Assembly: GCA_963788305.1 (NCBI GenBank)
Contig: CAWBGK010000012.1
Span: 1 to 64,000 of the forward strand
Length of the DNA stretch: 64,000 nucleotides
Reading direction: 5' to 3'
From: UTCFX2 sp963788305
GTDB lineage: Bacteria; Chloroflexota; Anaerolineae; Anaerolineales; UBA4823
In this document: positions 26,325 through 35,039 of the stretch, one piece after another
How positions within the stretch are numbered: the first letter of the stretch is position 1
How the letters are laid out: the number at the start of each line of letters is the position of its first letter
Notes under the pieces: generated by a model
Database searches by the model: none
Seen by the model: only the letters and a program-made list of their open reading frames with translations
Told to the model about the DNA's origin: nothing
Translations under genes and position numbers: made by a program

Positions 26325-26696
26325 ATGCCCACCAAATCAAAAGTTGAAGATGTGATCATGGAAGAGGAAGAAGAGGTCCAATCTCAGATGTTCGGAATGG
26401 TTCGGAAAATGGCACTGGCGACAATCGGCGCTGCAGCCATCGCACAGGAAGAAATCGAAGCGCTGCTGAAAAAACTGGTCGAGCGCGGTGAGATCGCCGA
26501 GCAGGATGCTAAGAAGCTTCTCCACGAGATGATGGATAAGCGAAGGAGCAAGACGATCAAGATGGAAGAGGACTTCAGCAAGAATATCGAAGATGTTTTT
26601 GAAAAGATGAGCGTCCCGACCAAATCGGATTTCGATGCGCTGAGCCAGAAGATCACAGCCTTGTCAAAGAAGATCGATGAGCTGAAAAAACCATAA
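26325..26696 (+). CDS. Phasin-family / granule-associated-like protein
   Basis: A 123-residue, highly charged helical protein. An N-terminal acidic stretch (EDVIMEEEEEVQ) is followed by an amphipathic helix (MVRKMALATIGAAAIAQEEI) and heptad-rich sequence (ALLKKLVERGEIAEQDAKKL) ending LSKKIDELKKP. This layout matches phasin-like or PhaF/PhaI-type granule-associated proteins, which coat storage inclusions. GGAGGAA precedes this ATG; an in-frame extension to 26118 would overlap the upstream gene and is rejected. A strong promoter precedes it and a terminator follows. The window has no polyester synthase, but a WS/DGAT gene lies 3 kb upstream, so lipid granules are a plausible partner (inference). 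Confidence 0.72.
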   Translation: MPTKSKVEDVIMEEEEEVQSQMFGMVRKMALATIGAAAIAQEEIEALLKKLVERGEIAEQDAKKLLHEMMDKRRSKTIKMEEDFSKNIEDVFEKMSVPTKSDFDALSQKITALSKKIDELKKP

Positions 26697-26810
26697 GCCG
26701 ATGGTTTTATGCTCGTGGTCGTCATCGAGATTATTTTGATCGATAACAATCCCATTTAACATTCCGGTCATTTAGCCAGCTTTTAAGCAACAGGCGACCG
26801 AAATCTGGGA

Positions 26811-26843
26811 GAGGCTGTCCCTTAAGTGGGGACAGCCTCTTCT
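26811..26843 (+). terminator. Terminator hairpin after the phasin-like gene
   Basis: Perfect 11-bp arms GAGGCTGTCCC (26811-26821) and GGGACAGCCTC (26829-26839) are followed by TTCT. The insertion sequence begins at the next base, so the original downstream T-tract appears to have been split by the insertion. The remaining 26697-26810 stretch holds nothing I can identify. Confidence 0.65.
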
Positions 26844-28196
26844 GAGGGTGTTGAAGAAACTACATTATCAGCTGAAGCTGGCCTAAGAAGATGATTTTTG
26901 CCAGCGATCAATGCGGTATTTGCATCTTATCGACTAGAAATTGACCTTTTATTGGCTCCTTATTGTCTGCTTTCGGGCAACACTGACAATTCACCCCTGG
27001 CTAAGCATTGGAAACAACCTGTACTTTGAAGCCCACACCAGTCACCAATTTTATGATCCGTTTGAGATTGAGCATAATAGCAGTCAGAAAAGCCTGCACC
27101 GCAAATCCTGCTTTCCCCACATAGCGACAGCGTCCCAAGCCATGCCCCTGCTTGGCTTCACCAAACTTACGTTCAATCTTGTAACGCTCCTTCAATCCCT
27201 GCCGATATTGCGGCGTTCGCTCCAGGTCCAGCCAGACCTGCTTGTTATGATCTTTCTTGTGCGTACGAGTCTTCTTAAGCCGGATCGCTGAATGCAGCTG
27301 GTGTACTTCCAGATAGTAGTGATTGGCGCCATCATCATAACCTTTATCCGCTGTGTAGGTCTCTAGCGGCAGATTCTGTTCGAGATCATGATCCACCAGC
27401 GAACAGAAGTGATGACCATCGTAAACTTCGCCGGAGCTGGTCTCCAGGCTGGTGATCAAACCATTTTCGGCATTCAGGCTAACATGGGCTTTGTAGCCGT
27501 AGAAATACTGGGTTTGCTCTTCTTCTTTCCCTTCTCCATTTGTGACTTTACGCTTGTGCTTCACACCCCACTGGGCATCCGGATCGTGCGGGCCCTTCCC
27601 TTTCTTCTTTCGCCGGTGCTCTTTATCCGTGTTGACATTTGCAGCGCTGTGGACACTATCTACGATCTGGATTGAGCCAAACTTGATCCCGCTTTCAAGC
27701 GCAATCTGTACAATTTCATCCAACAGCTCTTGGAACACTTTCAGCTTGCCGCGCTGCAGCAGCCGTTCTCGAAAAACAGTCAGCGTCGAATGGTCTGGTG
27801 ATTTCTGATCTACCGCTAATCCTACAAAGTATTTTGCTGGCAGGTTCTCATTGATGTACGCTTCCACCTGTCGTTCAGACAGGTTGTACAGATAGGCAAT
27901 CAATTCAACCTTCAGAACCAGTGCCGGGTCGTATGGCGGTCTGCCTACCAGGCCTTCCCCTTTGTACAGCCTGATCAGCCTGCGAGTAAATCGTCCCCAA
28001 TCGATATCTTGTTTCAGCTTGCGCAGAAAATGATCTTGAGGGACCACCTGGTCATATAAATAATCACCGAAGAAGGAATCTCGACCTGTTTCTACAAACC
28101 GCTTCTTCTCCATGAGCTGCTCCTTGTCGAAGTATGCTGCGATTGTATTAAACTTCTGCCTAAAGGTCAATTCCTAATTTGTTTTTCAACACTCTC
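26844..28196. mobile_element. Insertion sequence, IS5/IS1182-like (DUF772 transposase)
   Basis: An intact element of about 1,353 bp. The left end reads GAGGGTGTTGAAGAAAC and the right end, on the complementary strand, GAGAGTGTTGAAAAAC: imperfect inverted repeats. The identical 7-mer CTCTTCT flanks both sides (26837-26843 and 28197-28203), an apparent target-site duplication. One transposase gene lies on the minus strand. The good repeats and intact gene suggest recent insertion. Confidence 0.82.
27001..28113 (-). CDS. Transposase, DUF772 + DDE domain
   Basis: A 370-residue DDE transposase. The N-terminal DUF772 helix-turn-helix domain contains RPPYDPALVLKVELIAYLYN and LSERQVEAYINENL. The catalytic acids appear to be Asp in QIVDSVHSAANV, Asp in TYTADKGYDDG and Glu in RYKIERKFGEAKQGHGLGR. 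The C-terminus FLTAIMLNLKRIIKLV is typical of IS5/IS1182-like enzymes. ATG 28113 is chosen because AAGGAG lies six bases upstream; an in-frame ATG at 28170 would add 19 residues. The gene is full length with no internal stops, so the element could be active. No second copy is in the window. Confidence 0.87.
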   Translation of the reverse strand: MEKKRFVETGRDSFFGDYLYDQVVPQDHFLRKLKQDIDWGRFTRRLIRLYKGEGLVGRPPYDPALVLKVELIAYLYNLSERQVEAYINENLPAKYFVGLAVDQKSPDHSTLTVFRERLLQRGKLKVFQELLDEIVQIALESGIKFGSIQIVDSVHSAANVNTDKEHRRKKKGKGPHDPDAQWGVKHKRKVTNGEGKEEEQTQYFYGYKAHVSLNAENGLITSLETSSGEVYDGHHFCSLVDHDLEQNLPLETYTADKGYDDGANHYYLEVHQLHSAIRLKKTRTHKKDHNKQVWLDLERTPQYRQGLKERYKIERKFGEAKQGHGLGRCRYVGKAGFAVQAFLTAIMLNLKRIIKLVTGVGFKVQVVSNA

Positions 28197-28291
28197 CTCT
28201 TCTGTTATTTTTTATCCCATGATAAGATGATTTCAGATGACCAACCTGAGGACTTTTGCCAATCTTGAATTGAAACAGGAGGAACACTGCC

Positions 28292-28996
28292 GTGAGGGAC
28301 CTTAATAACACATTATCCGGTAAGCGATTGACGACGCCGAAGGCGGCAGCGATTGCAGGTATCCTTTTTGGATTGCTTTTCACTGCCAGCATTGTGCTGA
28401 TCCGGATATCCCTCCCCACTGGACCATTGGATCAACATGTCTGGCATGGAAATGAGGCCCGACAGATAAATCTCGCGTTGAGCCTTATGCCATTTGCCGG
28501 AATTGCGTTCCTCTGGTTCATGGGCGTCGTGCGAGACAGGCTGGGTGCGTATGAGGATCAATTCTTTTCCACGGTTTTCTTTGGGAGTGGGCTGATCTTC
28601 CTGGCGATGGTCTTTTCAGCCAGTGCAGTTGCTGGAGGAATCGCGGTTAATTACGCCATTAACCCCGAAGAGTATGCGAACAGCGATGTTTTTAAATTCG
28701 GACGGGTCATCATGAGCCAGCTTTTTACGATTTATGCCCTGCGAATGGCCGGAGTCTTCGTGATCTCGCTGGGGACAATTTGGCTTCGTACCGGTGTGAT
28801 GCCGCGCTGGTTAACAGTGATTACGTATCTGTTTGCTATCATTCTCCTTCTAAGCACAACTCTCTCAATCTGGATGGTCCTCGTATTTCCCACCTGGGTA
28901 TTAATTGTCAGCGTCTATATCATGATCATCAACATGAGAAACAAAATTCCAGGAACGACGGATGGTTTGACAGTAGGTCAGCTGGATCATTTGTAA
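28292..28996 (+). CDS. Hypothetical multi-pass membrane protein
   Basis: A 234-residue integral membrane protein with about six hydrophobic segments (for example AAAIAGILFGLLFTASIVLI near residue 18, LALSLMPFAGIAFLWFMGVV near 63 and ILLLSTTLSIWMVLVFPTWV near the C-terminus). I do not recognise a named family, although similar small membrane proteins occur in Chloroflexota and Actinomycetota. The GTG start is supported by CAGGAGG upstream. It is the first gene after the insertion sequence, 95 bases from the IS end, and is followed by a lipid-kinase-like gene 57 bases downstream. Function unknown. Confidence 0.7.
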   Translation: MRDLNNTLSGKRLTTPKAAAIAGILFGLLFTASIVLIRISLPTGPLDQHVWHGNEARQINLALSLMPFAGIAFLWFMGVVRDRLGAYEDQFFSTVFFGSGLIFLAMVFSASAVAGGIAVNYAINPEEYANSDVFKFGRVIMSQLFTIYALRMAGVFVISLGTIWLRTGVMPRWLTVITYLFAIILLLSTTLSIWMVLVFPTWVLIVSVYIMIINMRNKIPGTTDGLTVGQLDHL

Positions 28997-29053
28997 TCTC
29001 GATCCAGAAGATAAGCGTCAGCAGCTTCGACCGTCTGAGAAAGGAATAATTCT

Positions 29054-29935
29054 ATGCCGCGGAAAATCCATGCCATCATAAATCCTGCTTCCGGCCAACC
29101 CCAACCGATATTACACACCCTCAACAGCGTTTTCCATCCGCTCGGGATTGATTGGGATATCTTCATCACCAAGGAAAGCGGCGATGCAGAGCGCTTTGCC
29201 CGCCTATCAGCAGCCTCAGGCGCAGATGTCGTGGCAGCCTACGGCGGTGATGGGACGGTGATGGAGGCGGCACGCGGTCTGCGCGGCTCGCAGACGCCCC
29301 TGGCGATCCTGCCGGGCGGTACCGCTAATCTGATGTCGGTCGAGCTCGGCGTCCCGAAAAACCTGGCTCAAGCTGCCGCGGTCGCAGCCGACCCTAAAAG
29401 CAAAGTGAGGGTGGTTGACGCCGGCCTGTTAGGCGGACAAACTCATTTCCTGCTGCGCGTCGGCCTGGGTTTTGCGGCGCGCAAGGTCGAGATCGCCGAT
29501 CGGGAGCTGAAGGACCGCTTTGGAATCATGGCTTATTCGATTGGGGCGCTCAAAGCCCTGACCGAAACAGAGAAAGCTCATTACCGCCTTACCCTGGACG
29601 GAAAGCTTCATGAAACCGATGGCTTTTCCTGCCTGGTGGACAACGCCGGCAACATCGGTTTTGCCGGCCTGGGATTAAAATCGATCCTGATCGATGACGG
29701 ACTTCTGGATGTGATCGTCATTCGGGATGCGCGCATTCGCAGCTGGGTCGCTGTCGGCGCAGGGCTTGGCGGCGCAAAGCTCAACCCGGAGTATATCCGT
29801 CACTGGCAGGCACGCGAGATCACGATCGAAGCCGACCCGCCCCAGCCCGTCCAGATGGACGGCGAGCTGGCCGGACAAACGCCGGTGAGCATCCAGGTGG
29901 TACCCGGATGGGTGCGAATCCTGACCCCGGCCTGA
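29054..29935 (+). CDS. Diacylglycerol kinase-family lipid kinase
   Basis: A 293-residue cytosolic or membrane-associated kinase of the DAGK catalytic-domain family (DgkB/YegS-like), phosphorylating diacylglycerol or a related lipid with ATP. Motifs are AIINPASG near residue 8, VVAAYGGDGTVMEAARGL around residue 58-75 with the nucleotide-binding GGDGT, ILPGGTANLMSVELG near 91 and a C-terminal QMDGEL segment (VQMDGELAGQTPVSIQVVPG). Length is normal. With a WS/DGAT acyltransferase nearby it may control diacylglycerol levels. A tyrosine/dual-specificity phosphatase gene follows 75 bases downstream. Confidence 0.87.
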   Translation: MPRKIHAIINPASGQPQPILHTLNSVFHPLGIDWDIFITKESGDAERFARLSAASGADVVAAYGGDGTVMEAARGLRGSQTPLAILPGGTANLMSVELGVPKNLAQAAAVAADPKSKVRVVDAGLLGGQTHFLLRVGLGFAARKVEIADRELKDRFGIMAYSIGALKALTETEKAHYRLTLDGKLHETDGFSCLVDNAGNIGFAGLGLKSILIDDGLLDVIVIRDARIRSWVAVGAGLGGAKLNPEYIRHWQAREITIEADPPQPVQMDGELAGQTPVSIQVVPGWVRILTPA

Positions 29936-30010
29936 TCGTACGTTGAACGAAGCGCCGGGAAGGTTTTCTCCGAACGACCGGCAGTCCGACAAACCAATTA
30001 CGAGCGAATA

Positions 30011-30479
30011 ATGATGATAGATTCAAGCAGTCCAGATGTCTCTGAAATCACGGATTACCTGTATATCTCAGCCTGGCCGCGCGGCGACCATGCCGAGGAG
30101 ATCCGCGCTTTGAACGTGCGCCTGATCCTGTCCATGCACTGGATCAAGCCTTCGGTCATGCTTGGTCAACCACCGGTCAAGCTGCTGTGGCTGCCGACCT
30201 TCGATAACCCGCTGGCACCAATGCCGATCCGAACTTTGCAGCGGGGCGTGGAAATCCGCACTGCCGGTCATCGAGGACGGCTACCGGGTGCTGGTGCACT
30301 GCCGGGCCGGGATCCACCGCAGCGTGGCGATGGCTTGCTGTGTTCTAATCGGCAAGGGGCTGACCGCCGATCAGGCGATGAAGCTCGTTGTCGAAAAAAG
30401 ACCCGTCGCCGATCCGCATATCGGGTACATCGAGCGCCGCATCTGCCAGTTTGAAAAGCACTGGCATGACAAGAGCTGA
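30011..30479 (+). CDS. Dual-specificity protein phosphatase (frame-disrupted)
   Basis: A small phosphatase of the DSP/PTP superfamily, about 155 residues when restored. The first frame gives the N-terminal SEITDYLYISAWPRGDHAEE and LPTFDNPLAPMP. The catalytic CX5R loop (VHCRAGIHRS) and the tail KRPVADPHIGYIERR are in the +1 frame. The switch falls at about 30246-30262, where RGVE should pass to ALPVIEDGYRVLVHC. A single inserted base explains the break. The general-acid Asp is probably in the TFDNP loop. It probably dephosphorylates a protein or lipid target; the lipid-kinase gene upstream makes a phospholipid substrate possible. Unless the frame is real and corrected, the product would lack the catalytic loop. 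Confidence 0.72.
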
Positions 30480-30616
30480 ATTTCCCAGGATCAAATCCAG
30501 AAATTCTCCCATAGGATGAAGAACCCGATAGGTCAACAGGACGGATCGGGTTGAAGGCTGCTTAAGATATAAATATTTTTCTAAAAGACGTTTCCACCCT
30601 GGAACAACATCTGGAT

Positions 30617-33557
30617 ATGATAAGTCATCTCAGATTACCCGCGCTATTCCTGGCTTTGATCGCCGCGCTGCTTCTGTGGTTTCCTGCGCTTGCGCAGGAG
30701 GGCGATCCGCCTGCACCGCAACCGCTCGTACTCACCGATGAAAGCGGGAAGACCATCCTGGGAAAATACATCGATATCCTGGAAGATCCAAGCGGTGAGC
30801 TAACGATCAATGATGTTACAACTCCAGAAATCGCTTCCAACTTTCAACGGAGCTCAGCAGACGTGCCGATTTATGGTTTTACAAATTCCACGTTCTGGAT
30901 CCGGATGCGGTTTCGAAACGAGACCAGCCTGACCCAAAATTTTCTGCTGGAAGCCAATTTCCCCAACCTGAATTATCTGGATCTCTATTTGCCATCGGAT
31001 AACGATGGATATTTTCTCAAGCAATCCGGTGCGCTGCTGCCGTTTGAAACCCGCGATATCCCTTACTACCACGTTGTATTCGAGCTCCCACTGTCAAGCC
31101 AGGAAGAGCAGACATTTTTCCTGCGCTGTCCAGAGCGGCTCATCCATGACCCTGGCATTCACTTTTTGGCAGCCGGAAACCTTTGCGGCAGAAAAAATGA
31201 CCGACATGCTGTTGAACGGCCTGTTTTACGGTGCTTTATTGATCATCCTTAGCTTACATCTTTTCTTGTATTTTTTTTTAAAGGATATCATCTACCTGTA
31301 TTTCTCCTTTTTCTTGACCGGCTCGATCTTATTTTTTTTCACCTATGAAGGACTTGCTGATCAATATATATGGCCTGGCTATTCCCAGAATAAACTTCCT
31401 TTAATTTTGATAACGATGTCGATTTTCAACATGTTTTCCTTGAAATTCAGCGATGAATATTTAGATCAAAAATCAAAGGCGCCGCATTTCCATAAGGTTT
31501 TTAACATCCTTATTGGCATATGGGGCTTGATGATCGTCATAATGCCGTTTTTCAGCTATGGCTTTATGGGTTTGCTCACTTCACCACTGAGAATACTGAC
31601 GCCCTTATTTGCATCGATAACCGGGATATACCTCTGGAGAAAAGGGCATCAACTTGCCGGGATTTATCTCATTTCCTGGCTTGGCTTCTTCATCGGGCTT
31701 ATCTTAGCAGAGTTAGTGCGGAGCGGTGTTCTACCAAGTACTCCCCTGACTGAAAGGTTCTACCATGCCGGGCTGATCTGGCTGGTGCTGATGTGGTGTC
31801 TGGCGCTTGCAGACCGGATCAACCTGCTTAGAGCGGAGTCTAAAGACGCCAACCGCTTGCTGGTTGAGAGCGAAAGCCGCCTGAAAAAATTTCTGGAAGC
31901 CATGCCGGTGGGGGTGATGGTTTACGACGCCAATCAAAAACTTAACTTCATCAATCAGCGCGCCAGAACCCTGCTTAAAGACCCAAATGAAAAGCTTAAG
32001 CTGGTTTTTTCACCTGACCAACCGCTGGATGAGATCATCCCCACGATAAAATTAACGGAAATCGGGGGCGATGAACCTTACCTGCGGGAGCAGCGACCGA
32101 CGGTGAGAGCTTTTCAAGGTGAATACGTCGAAAGCATGGATCTTGCGGTGCATATCGGCGACTATCAGGTGCCGCTTGAAGTCTGGGCCAGGCCGATCGA
32201 GGACGCAAGAAACCAGATCGAATACGTGCTGATGACTTTCCAGGACATCACGAAGCGCAAGCTGACCGAAGCCGAGCTCATGGAATACCACCACCAGCTG
32301 GAGCAGCTGGTCGACCAGAGGACCGCAGAGCTTAGCAGCGCGAACAAGCTTTTGTGGGTAGAAATCGGCGAGAGGCACCAGCTGGAAGAAATACTGCGCC
32401 TGCGGCTCGAATGGATGGTGCTGAGCAACCAGATCGCTCAGAACGTCTCGAATTCGGACGACCTCACCCAGGCATACCACCAAATTGTGGGGATGATTAA
32501 AAAATTGTTCGGTGCCGATGAAGCTCTTCTCGCTGAATTTGACACGCGAAGTAAAGAACTGGTGCTGTTGTCTCACACGCTCCACAACGATAATCATCCG
32601 GATTTAATAGGAAAACCATATTCACTTTCAGATTCAATCCTGACTGATCTGGTCCAGCAGCCCGGTCAGCCGATCTATTTCCCGCTCAAGCGGTTCGGCG
32701 ACCTCGCAGGTTCATTTGGCGATCACCTGCGGGTTTCAGGATTCAAACTGCTTGTGTTCGTAACCCTCCACGATCAAGAGAACATCCGAGGATTGTTAGG
32801 TTTGGAATACCTGCAAACAGAGAAGCTGTTTTCAGCCAGCGAATCAGCCCTGGTTGAGAAAATCTGTTTAGATATCACCCAGATCCGAGAAAAGGTCAAT
32901 CAATCCGAAAAATACCAGCTCCTTGTTGCGGCAGAAGAGCGCAACCGCCTGGCGCGCGACCTGCATGATTCAGTGACCCAGGTGCTCTTCTCGGCGAACC
33001 TGATGGCGGAAGTGCTGCCACAGATCTGGCGCCGCGATCCAGAAACAGGGCTGAAAAGCCTGGATAACCTGCGCCTGCTGACTCGCGGTGCTCTGGCAGA
33101 AATGCGCACCCTCCTGCTGGAGCTCCGCCCTTCTGCCTTGATCAAAACACCCCTTGGGGACCTGCTGGCTCAGCTCACTGAGGCGATCGTCAGCCGGAAA
33201 ATGCTGCCGTTCCAGTTATCGATTCAACAAGTCCCAACGCTTCCGGAAAATGTGCATTTGAGCTTCTACCGGATTGCCCAGGAAAGCTTGAATAATATTA
33301 TTAAACACGCTGAGGCCAGCCAGGTTGCTGTCAGCCTGAGCGCAAACCCGATGTCGTCCAATTTCAATGATGATTGGCAGGGTGAGGTGATTTTGAAGAT
33401 AACAGATAACGGACGCGGCTTTGCTGTTGAAGAATCCGAAGCAAATCACCTGGGCCTGGCCATCATGCGCGAGCGTGCCGAAGCGATCCATGCAGACCTG
33501 TCCGTTGAGAGTCAACCTGGTCGTGGCACTACGGTTACTTTAATCTGGCACAATTGA
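30617..33557 (+). CDS. 7TMR-DISM sensor histidine kinase (frame-disrupted)
   Basis: A hybrid-topology sensor kinase of about 980 residues when restored. Order: signal sequence ending FPALAQEGD; an extracytoplasmic 7TMR-DISMED2-type domain (FTNSTFWIRMRFRN); seven membrane helices from about 31200; a PAS domain (AMPVGVMVYDANQKL); a coiled coil; a GAF-like domain; a HisKA_3 dimerisation domain with the phospho-His in RLARDLHDSVTQVLFSA; and an HATPase (LNNIIKHAEAS, DNGRGF, LGLAIMRERAE). The first frame ends at 31252; the remainder is read in the +1 frame, with the switch at about 31124-31131 where TFFLR passes to VQSGSSMT. The cognate LuxR-type regulator starts 15 bases downstream. Confidence 0.83.
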
Positions 33558-33572
33558 TTTGAGGAATCCGAT

Positions 33573-34220
33573 ATGACTGATTCGCAACCCATCCGCATCC
33601 TGATCGTCGACGATCACGCCATGGTACGCAGCGGTTTGAAGAATTTTTTATATGCATACGAGTGGATGACGCTGGTCGGAGAGGCTGAAAATGGTGCAGG
33701 AGCCGTGGCTTTCTGCACGACCCATGAAGTAGATGTGGTCTTGATGGATCTCATCATGCCTGAGATGGATGGCACCGAAGCCACAAAGAAAATCGCCGCA
33801 TTGGGTAAAGGGATCAGGATCATCGTTTTGACCAGCTTTCACGAACAAGATCAGGTTGAGCAGGCCTTGCAAGCCGGTGCAACCAGCTACCTGTTAAAGA
33901 ACGTCTCAGCCGAAGGACTTGCACAGGCCATCCGGGCCGCATATTCCGGGAGATCAACACTGGCGCCGGAAGCCGCCGAAGCCTTGATCGCCGCCACCCG
34001 TCAGAAATCAGGGTTGGGATCCGATTTGACTGTCCGGGAGAAGCAGGTGCTGGCTCTGCTGGTAAAGGGCAGCTCAAATTATGATATCGCCAGCCAGCTC
34101 GATATCAGCATGGCAACCGTCAAGTATCACCTGTCCAATATTTTCAGCAAATTGGGGGCTCGGAGCCGGGTTGAAGCTGCAACTCTGGCCATGCAATACA
34201 GGCTTGTTGAGAAAAATTAA
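33573..34220 (+). CDS. NarL/LuxR-family response regulator
   Basis: A 215-residue DNA-binding response regulator. The receiver domain has the acid pair in ILIVDDHAMVRSG, the phospho-Asp in VVLMDLIMPEMDG (near residue 54), the conserved Thr in IIVLTSFHE and the Lys in YLLKNVSAEG. The LuxR helix-turn-helix domain covers roughly 148-210 (LTVREKQVLALLVKGSS and ATVKYHLSNIFSKLGA). It directly follows the HisKA_3 kinase gene, forming a standard two-component pair. Targets are unknown; the paired promoter elements at 16671 and 34241 are one possibility, but nothing in the sequence proves it. Confidence 0.9.
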   Translation: MTDSQPIRILIVDDHAMVRSGLKNFLYAYEWMTLVGEAENGAGAVAFCTTHEVDVVLMDLIMPEMDGTEATKKIAALGKGIRIIVLTSFHEQDQVEQALQAGATSYLLKNVSAEGLAQAIRAAYSGRSTLAPEAAEALIAATRQKSGLGSDLTVREKQVLALLVKGSSNYDIASQLDISMATVKYHLSNIFSKLGARSRVEAATLAMQYRLVEKN

Positions 34221-34240
34221 TCTTCTTCCCATGCTGGTCG

Positions 34241-34355
34241 CCTGTCCATTTGGATAGGTGGAAATCCTACCATCGGGTTAGGATCAAACTAAACCTCTAA
34301 ACTCCCTGAGCGGATGTTGTCTTTTGGGGGTAAATTTGCTTTAATCTACTCAGGT
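34241..34355 (+). promoter_or_regulatory. Promoter/operator element, copy 2 (upstream of receiver gene)
   Basis: The -35 TTGTCT (34317-34322), a 17-base spacer and an extended -10 TGCTTTAAT (TTTAAT at 34340-34345). ACTCCC and GGGGGT flank the -35 as an inverted repeat with one wobble. CCTGTCC at 34241 and CTAAACTCCC at 34297 match copy 1 at 16671 with the same spacing. Transcription would start near 34352, giving a leader of about 225 bases before the gene at 34577. The rest of the 356-base gap shows no coding signal. Confidence 0.58.
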
Positions 34356-34576
34356 GCATCGGGCCGAAATATACTCATCTGATTCTCGTCGTCTCCAGGA
34401 AACCCCTGACACGTTGAGATTGAAGTGCATGATCATGTTTTTTATGGTCATCCATCCGGATTGATGTGTCGATGCAAGATTGTCGGCTTAAGTACTCCGC
34501 AAAGGCATTGTTTTGGTGATGATATTTTGGATACCATCTTTTTTTCAATGTTCAACAGCAGTTAGAAACGAATATC

Positions 34577-34942
34577 ATGCGCATTATCCTTGCAGATCAC
34601 CATACCCAGGCACTCTGGGCGCTAAAAACGATGCTCCTGGAGAGACCTGCGTTCGAGTTTCTCGGTGAAGCGGTCGATTCTGATGGTTTGCTTGCTCTGG
34701 CTGCATCCAGCTCCCCGGAAATAGCATTGATCGATTGGGAGCTTCCAGGCAAATCGATCAAAGAGTTGATCGCGGCGCTGCATCGCTGCAAGCCCAAACC
34801 CTACGTCGTGGTGATGGGCAGTCAACCAGAATATGGGAGGTTGATGCTGAAAGCCGGCGCAGACGCCTTCATCAGCAAGACAGACCAGCCCGAATGGCTG
34901 ATCGACACCCTGGAAGGGTTCACCCAACACTCGAAGGCATAA
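34577..34942 (+). CDS. Stand-alone response-regulator receiver domain
   Basis: A 121-residue single-domain receiver. The phospho-acceptor Asp is in IALIDWELPG (about residue 54) and the conserved Lys in DAFISKTDQPEW. The N-terminal metal-binding acid pair, usually DD or ED, reads LADHHTQ, so one acid is replaced by His. The conserved Thr/Ser position reads VVMGSQPEY. No output domain is attached, so it may act by protein contact or as a phosphate sink. It sits behind the second copy of the shared promoter element and 91 bases before the arginine locus. Whether it serves the kinase at 30617 is unknown. Confidence 0.75.
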   Translation: MRIILADHHTQALWALKTMLLERPAFEFLGEAVDSDGLLALAASSSPEIALIDWELPGKSIKELIAALHRCKPKPYVVVMGSQPEYGRLMLKAGADAFISKTDQPEWLIDTLEGFTQHSKA

Positions 34943-35039
34943 CAGCCTGGCAAATATGGTTCCGATTAACATATCATGGCGCACGATGTTTAGGAAATAG
35001 TCAAAAATCATTCTGTTTAATTAGAAGGAGATTATGGAG

